Position numbers and translations under genes: made by a program
Part shown: positions 4,553-6,357 of the stretch, in pieces
Layout of the letters: every line of letters begins with the position of its first letter
How positions within the stretch are numbered: the first letter of the stretch is position 1
Notes under the pieces: generated by a model
The model's input: the letters and a program-made list of their open reading frames with translations, nothing else
Told to the model about the DNA's origin: nothing
Database searches by the model: none
From: Desulfuromusa sp.
Lineage (GTDB): Bacteria; Desulfobacterota; Desulfuromonadia; Desulfuromonadales; Geopsychrobacteraceae
Direction of reading: 5' to 3'
Assembly: GCA_029933365.1 (NCBI GenBank)
Contig: JAOZOH010000151.1
Coordinates: 1 to 6,357 of the forward strand
DNA length: 6,357 bases

Positions 4553-6357
4553 ATGACGCTGTTTATTGACTTTACCATCATCGCTATTCTCTTAGTCGGA
4601 TTCTGGCAGTTTCGTGAGCCTCTCGGGGCGAAACATGGAAATCTGACCGCTGCCTTTGCGCTGCTGCTGGCCTTCCTCTTGGTACTGTATCGCAATGGTA
4701 TTGTTGATGTCGGCACTGTTGTCATATCATTGCTGGTGGGAGCAATTGCCGGTTTTGCTCTGGCTCGGGTCGTTAATATGATCCAGGTTCCGGCCATGGT
4801 TGCTTTTCAACACGGTGCCGGTGGTGTCGCTGCATTTCTGGTCTCACTGGTAGAACTGACCCGGACAGCTCATGAACTGAGTCTGGTGAGTGAAATCTCC
4901 GGTGTTCTTGGGCTTGCAATCGGATCCTTTACCTTCAGCGGCAGCATGATTGCTAGTGCCAAACTTGCCAACAAGATGCGGCAGCCTCCTCAGATACTGG
5001 CTAATCATAATCGTTTTGTTCTCGCAAACATAGCTGCCCTGGTTGTCGTTGGGGCACTCTCTCTTATTGTTCCGGCCAGTATTGCTCTGTACCTGTTTAT
5101 TCTTGAGATTCTTCTTGGTATCTGCTTCGGCATCCTCTTGGCAATTCGTATTGGTGGGGCGGATATGCCCGTGTTGATTTCATCCCTAAACGCAACCGCT
5201 GGTCTGGCCGCCTCCTTGTGTGGCATGGTCATTGAGAATCAATTGCTGATTGCTTTTGGCGCAACCGTGGCTGCATCCGGATCAATCCTTACCTATGTCA
5301 TGTGTAATGCAATGAACCGCAATATCGTCAAGGTGATCTTTCCGGACTACAAGCCAAAGAAGGATGTTCCGACAATAATGCCGCAGGTGGCAACGACCAC
5401 CCCTGATTCCTCGGATGATATGGCCGGAGCGGTTGTGGCCATGCGGGAGGCAGAAAAAGTTATCATCGTTCCCGGTTACGGTATGGCTCTGGCGAAAGCA
5501 CAGGAAGAAGTGGCTGCTCTTGCCGATGAGTTGACCACCATGGGCAAGGAGGTCAAGTATGCTATTCATCCGGTTGCTGGTAGAATGCCCGGGCATATGA
5601 ATGTGCTGCTGGCCGAGGTCGGTATCGACTATGACATGCTGGTCGAGATGGATGATATCAACCCTGATTTCCATGCCACCGATCTCGTCATCATTGTCGG
5701 TGCCTGCGATGTTGTGAACCCGGCAGCTATGGCTAGTGAAGGAACTCCTATCTCAGGAATGCCTATTCTTATGGTTCATGAGGCTAAACAGGTGGTTTGC
5801 TGCAATTTTGACCGAAAACCCGGCTATTCTGGCGTTGACAACCCACTATACACACAGGAAAATACTATCCTTCTCGAGGGTGATGCCAAAAAAACGCTCC
5901 AGTTACTTCTCCAAGCTTTGGATTCAGAAGTATCTATGCAGGAGCCCTCTAGCATTGCAATTACTTCTGACGGTACCACGGAGGCAGTGGACGCTTTAAC
6001 TGCAGCAAAAAGCGTGGTGATTATCCCCGGTTATGGTATGGCTCTGGCCAAGGCTCAGTTTAAGCTGGTGGAGTTGGCTGAGCGGCTAGAACAAAGAGGG
6101 GCGAATGTTAAATACGCAATCCACCCGGTTGCTGGTAGAATGCCAGGCCATATGAACGTCCTGCTGGCTGAGGCGAATGTTGAATATGAAAATCTACTTG
6201 AGATGGACGAGGTTAATCCGCTGTTTGGTGAAACGGACGTCGCCATAGTTGTGGGTGCTTGCGACGTTGTGAATCCAGCAGCCATGGAAAGTGAAGGAAC
6301 TCCCATTTCAGGAATGCCTATTTTGCTGGCTCAGGATGCCAAACACATCATTGTCTG
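4553..6357 (+). CDS. pntB: NAD(P) transhydrogenase beta subunit with tandem duplicated dIII domain, 3' end beyond window
   Basis: I translated this frame by hand and found 601 complete codons with no stop up to the window edge. Ordinary PntB is about 460 residues. Residues 1-262 form the membrane part (about nine helices), with His87 in AFQHGAGG and Asp204/Asn213 in ADMPVLISSLNATAG matching E. coli beta-His91, Asp213 and Asn222 of the proton path. A linker leads to a complete dIII (about 303-456) with Gly308 in GYGMALAKAQ, His339 and Arg344 in HPVAGRMPGHMN, Asp386 in GACDVVNPAA and GYSGVDNPLY at 424-433. Instead of ending, the frame passes a linker (457-487) into a second dIII from residue 488, repeating these motifs 185 residues later (Gly493, His524, Arg529, Asp571). 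Copy 1 has Asn418-Phe419 where E. coli has Lys424-Arg425. AAAGGAA (4537-4543) precedes the ATG. The function, proton-coupled hydride transfer between NAD(H) and NADP(H), is inferred from the family; the effect of the extra domain is unknown. Confidence 0.93.
   Translation, partial: MTLFIDFTIIAILLVGFWQFREPLGAKHGNLTAAFALLLAFLLVLYRNGIVDVGTVVISLLVGAIAGFALARVVNMIQVPAMVAFQHGAGGVAAFLVSLVELTRTAHELSLVSEISGVLGLAIGSFTFSGSMIASAKLANKMRQPPQILANHNRFVLANIAALVVVGALSLIVPASIALYLFILEILLGICFGILLAIRIGGADMPVLISSLNATAGLAASLCGMVIENQLLIAFGATVAASGSILTYVMCNAMNRNIVKVIFPDYKPKKDVPTIMPQVATTTPDSSDDMAGAVVAMREAEKVIIVPGYGMALAKAQEEVAALADELTTMGKEVKYAIHPVAGRMPGHMNVLLAEVGIDYDMLVEMDDINPDFHATDLVIIVGACDVVNPAAMASEGTPISGMPILMVHEAKQVVCCNFDRKPGYSGVDNPLYTQENTILLEGDAKKTLQLLLQALDSEVSMQEPSSIAITSDGTTEAVDALTAAKSVVIIPGYGMALAKAQFKLVELAERLEQRGANVKYAIHPVAGRMPGHMNVLLAEANVEYENLLEMDEVNPLFGETDVAIVVGACDVVNPAAMESEGTPISGMPILLAQDAKHIIV
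5459..5920 (+). repeat. dIII domain copy 1 (complete) of tandem duplication
   Basis: Codes for residues 303-456 of PntB, the whole NADP(H)-binding domain including the terminal LLEGDAKKTLQLLLQAL helix, where normal PntB proteins stop. The repeat period to copy 2 is 555 bp with no insertion or deletion over the visible overlap. Exact DNA matches are short (the longest is 19 bp, CGGTTGCTGGTAGAATGCC), so the copies have drifted at synonymous sites. Confidence 0.9.
6014..6357 (+). repeat. dIII domain copy 2 (cut by window edge)
   Basis: Codes for residues 488-601 and beyond. By hand count 77 of 117 positions (from residues 301/486) match copy 1. All nucleotide-binding motifs up to GMPILLAQDAKHIIV are intact. 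The surface helices (residues 502-506 and 509-517) differ most. The last two bases (TG) begin codon 602, which would be Cys or Trp, or a stop if TGA; Cys is expected from copy 1. The NADP 2'-phosphate loop lies just outside the window. Confidence 0.9.

Noticed and set aside
5736..5999. 87-codon plus-strand frame within pntB suggesting a frameshift or separate gene
   Set aside because: The pntB frame itself is uninterrupted here and encodes the conserved end of dIII copy 1, so the other frame is a shadow.
5459..6357. Assembly artefact as explanation of the dIII repeat
   Set aside because: The two copies differ at about a third of residues and at many synonymous bases, and the linkers differ, so they cannot be the same reads placed twice.

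Overview
The window (6357 bp, moderate GC, short AT-rich intergenic gaps) reads as chromosomal DNA of a mesophilic bacterium. A three-gene proton-translocating transhydrogenase operon (pntAA-pntAB-pntB, the Rhodospirillum rubrum layout), an Lrp/AsnC regulator, an arginase and a free-standing SagB-type oxidoreductase suggest a Gram-negative, possibly deltaproteobacterial (Desulfuromonas/Geobacter-like) host. That placement is an impression from gene content and is not proven.

Layout. Bases 1-946 lie on the minus strand: a SagB-type FMN oxidoreductase (946-191), whose stop overlaps the start of an unrecognised frame that leaves the left edge. A 294-bp divergent control region follows, holding promoter-like boxes, an ARG-box-like site and a perfect 14-bp palindrome. 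An arginase then runs rightward (1241-2131). It converges on an Lrp/AsnC regulator (2789-2310) across a 178-bp gap built of nested inverted repeats. The regulator is divergent from the pnt operon (2947 to the right edge), which makes it the obvious candidate pnt regulator. A perfect 11-bp-stem hairpin separates pntAA from pntAB.

Main discovery. pntB is continuously open from 4553 to the last base (601 complete codons with no stop), although ordinary PntB proteins are about 460 residues. The excess is a second copy of the NADP(H)-binding domain (dIII), fused in frame after a complete first one. The copies are 185 residues (555 bp) apart and about two thirds identical over 117 aligned residues by hand count, so this is an old, maintained duplication and not a recent or assembly duplicate. 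Both keep the GYGMALAKAQ, HPVAGRMPGHMN and VVNPAA motifs. The membrane domain keeps the His and Asn equivalent to E. coli beta-His91 and beta-Asn222. Copy 1 also lacks the Lys-Arg pair (E. coli beta-424/425) that grips the 2'-phosphate of NADP, having Asn-Phe there. The window ends just before this loop in copy 2. The predicted architecture is dI + dII + dIII-dIII; I know of no described enzyme with this arrangement.

How the genes fit together. PntAA (NAD(H) domain), PntAB and PntB would form the membrane enzyme coupling proton movement to hydride transfer between NAD(H) and NADP(H). Arginase and the amino-acid-responsive regulator point to nitrogen or amino-acid metabolism nearby, but a common regulon is only an inference.
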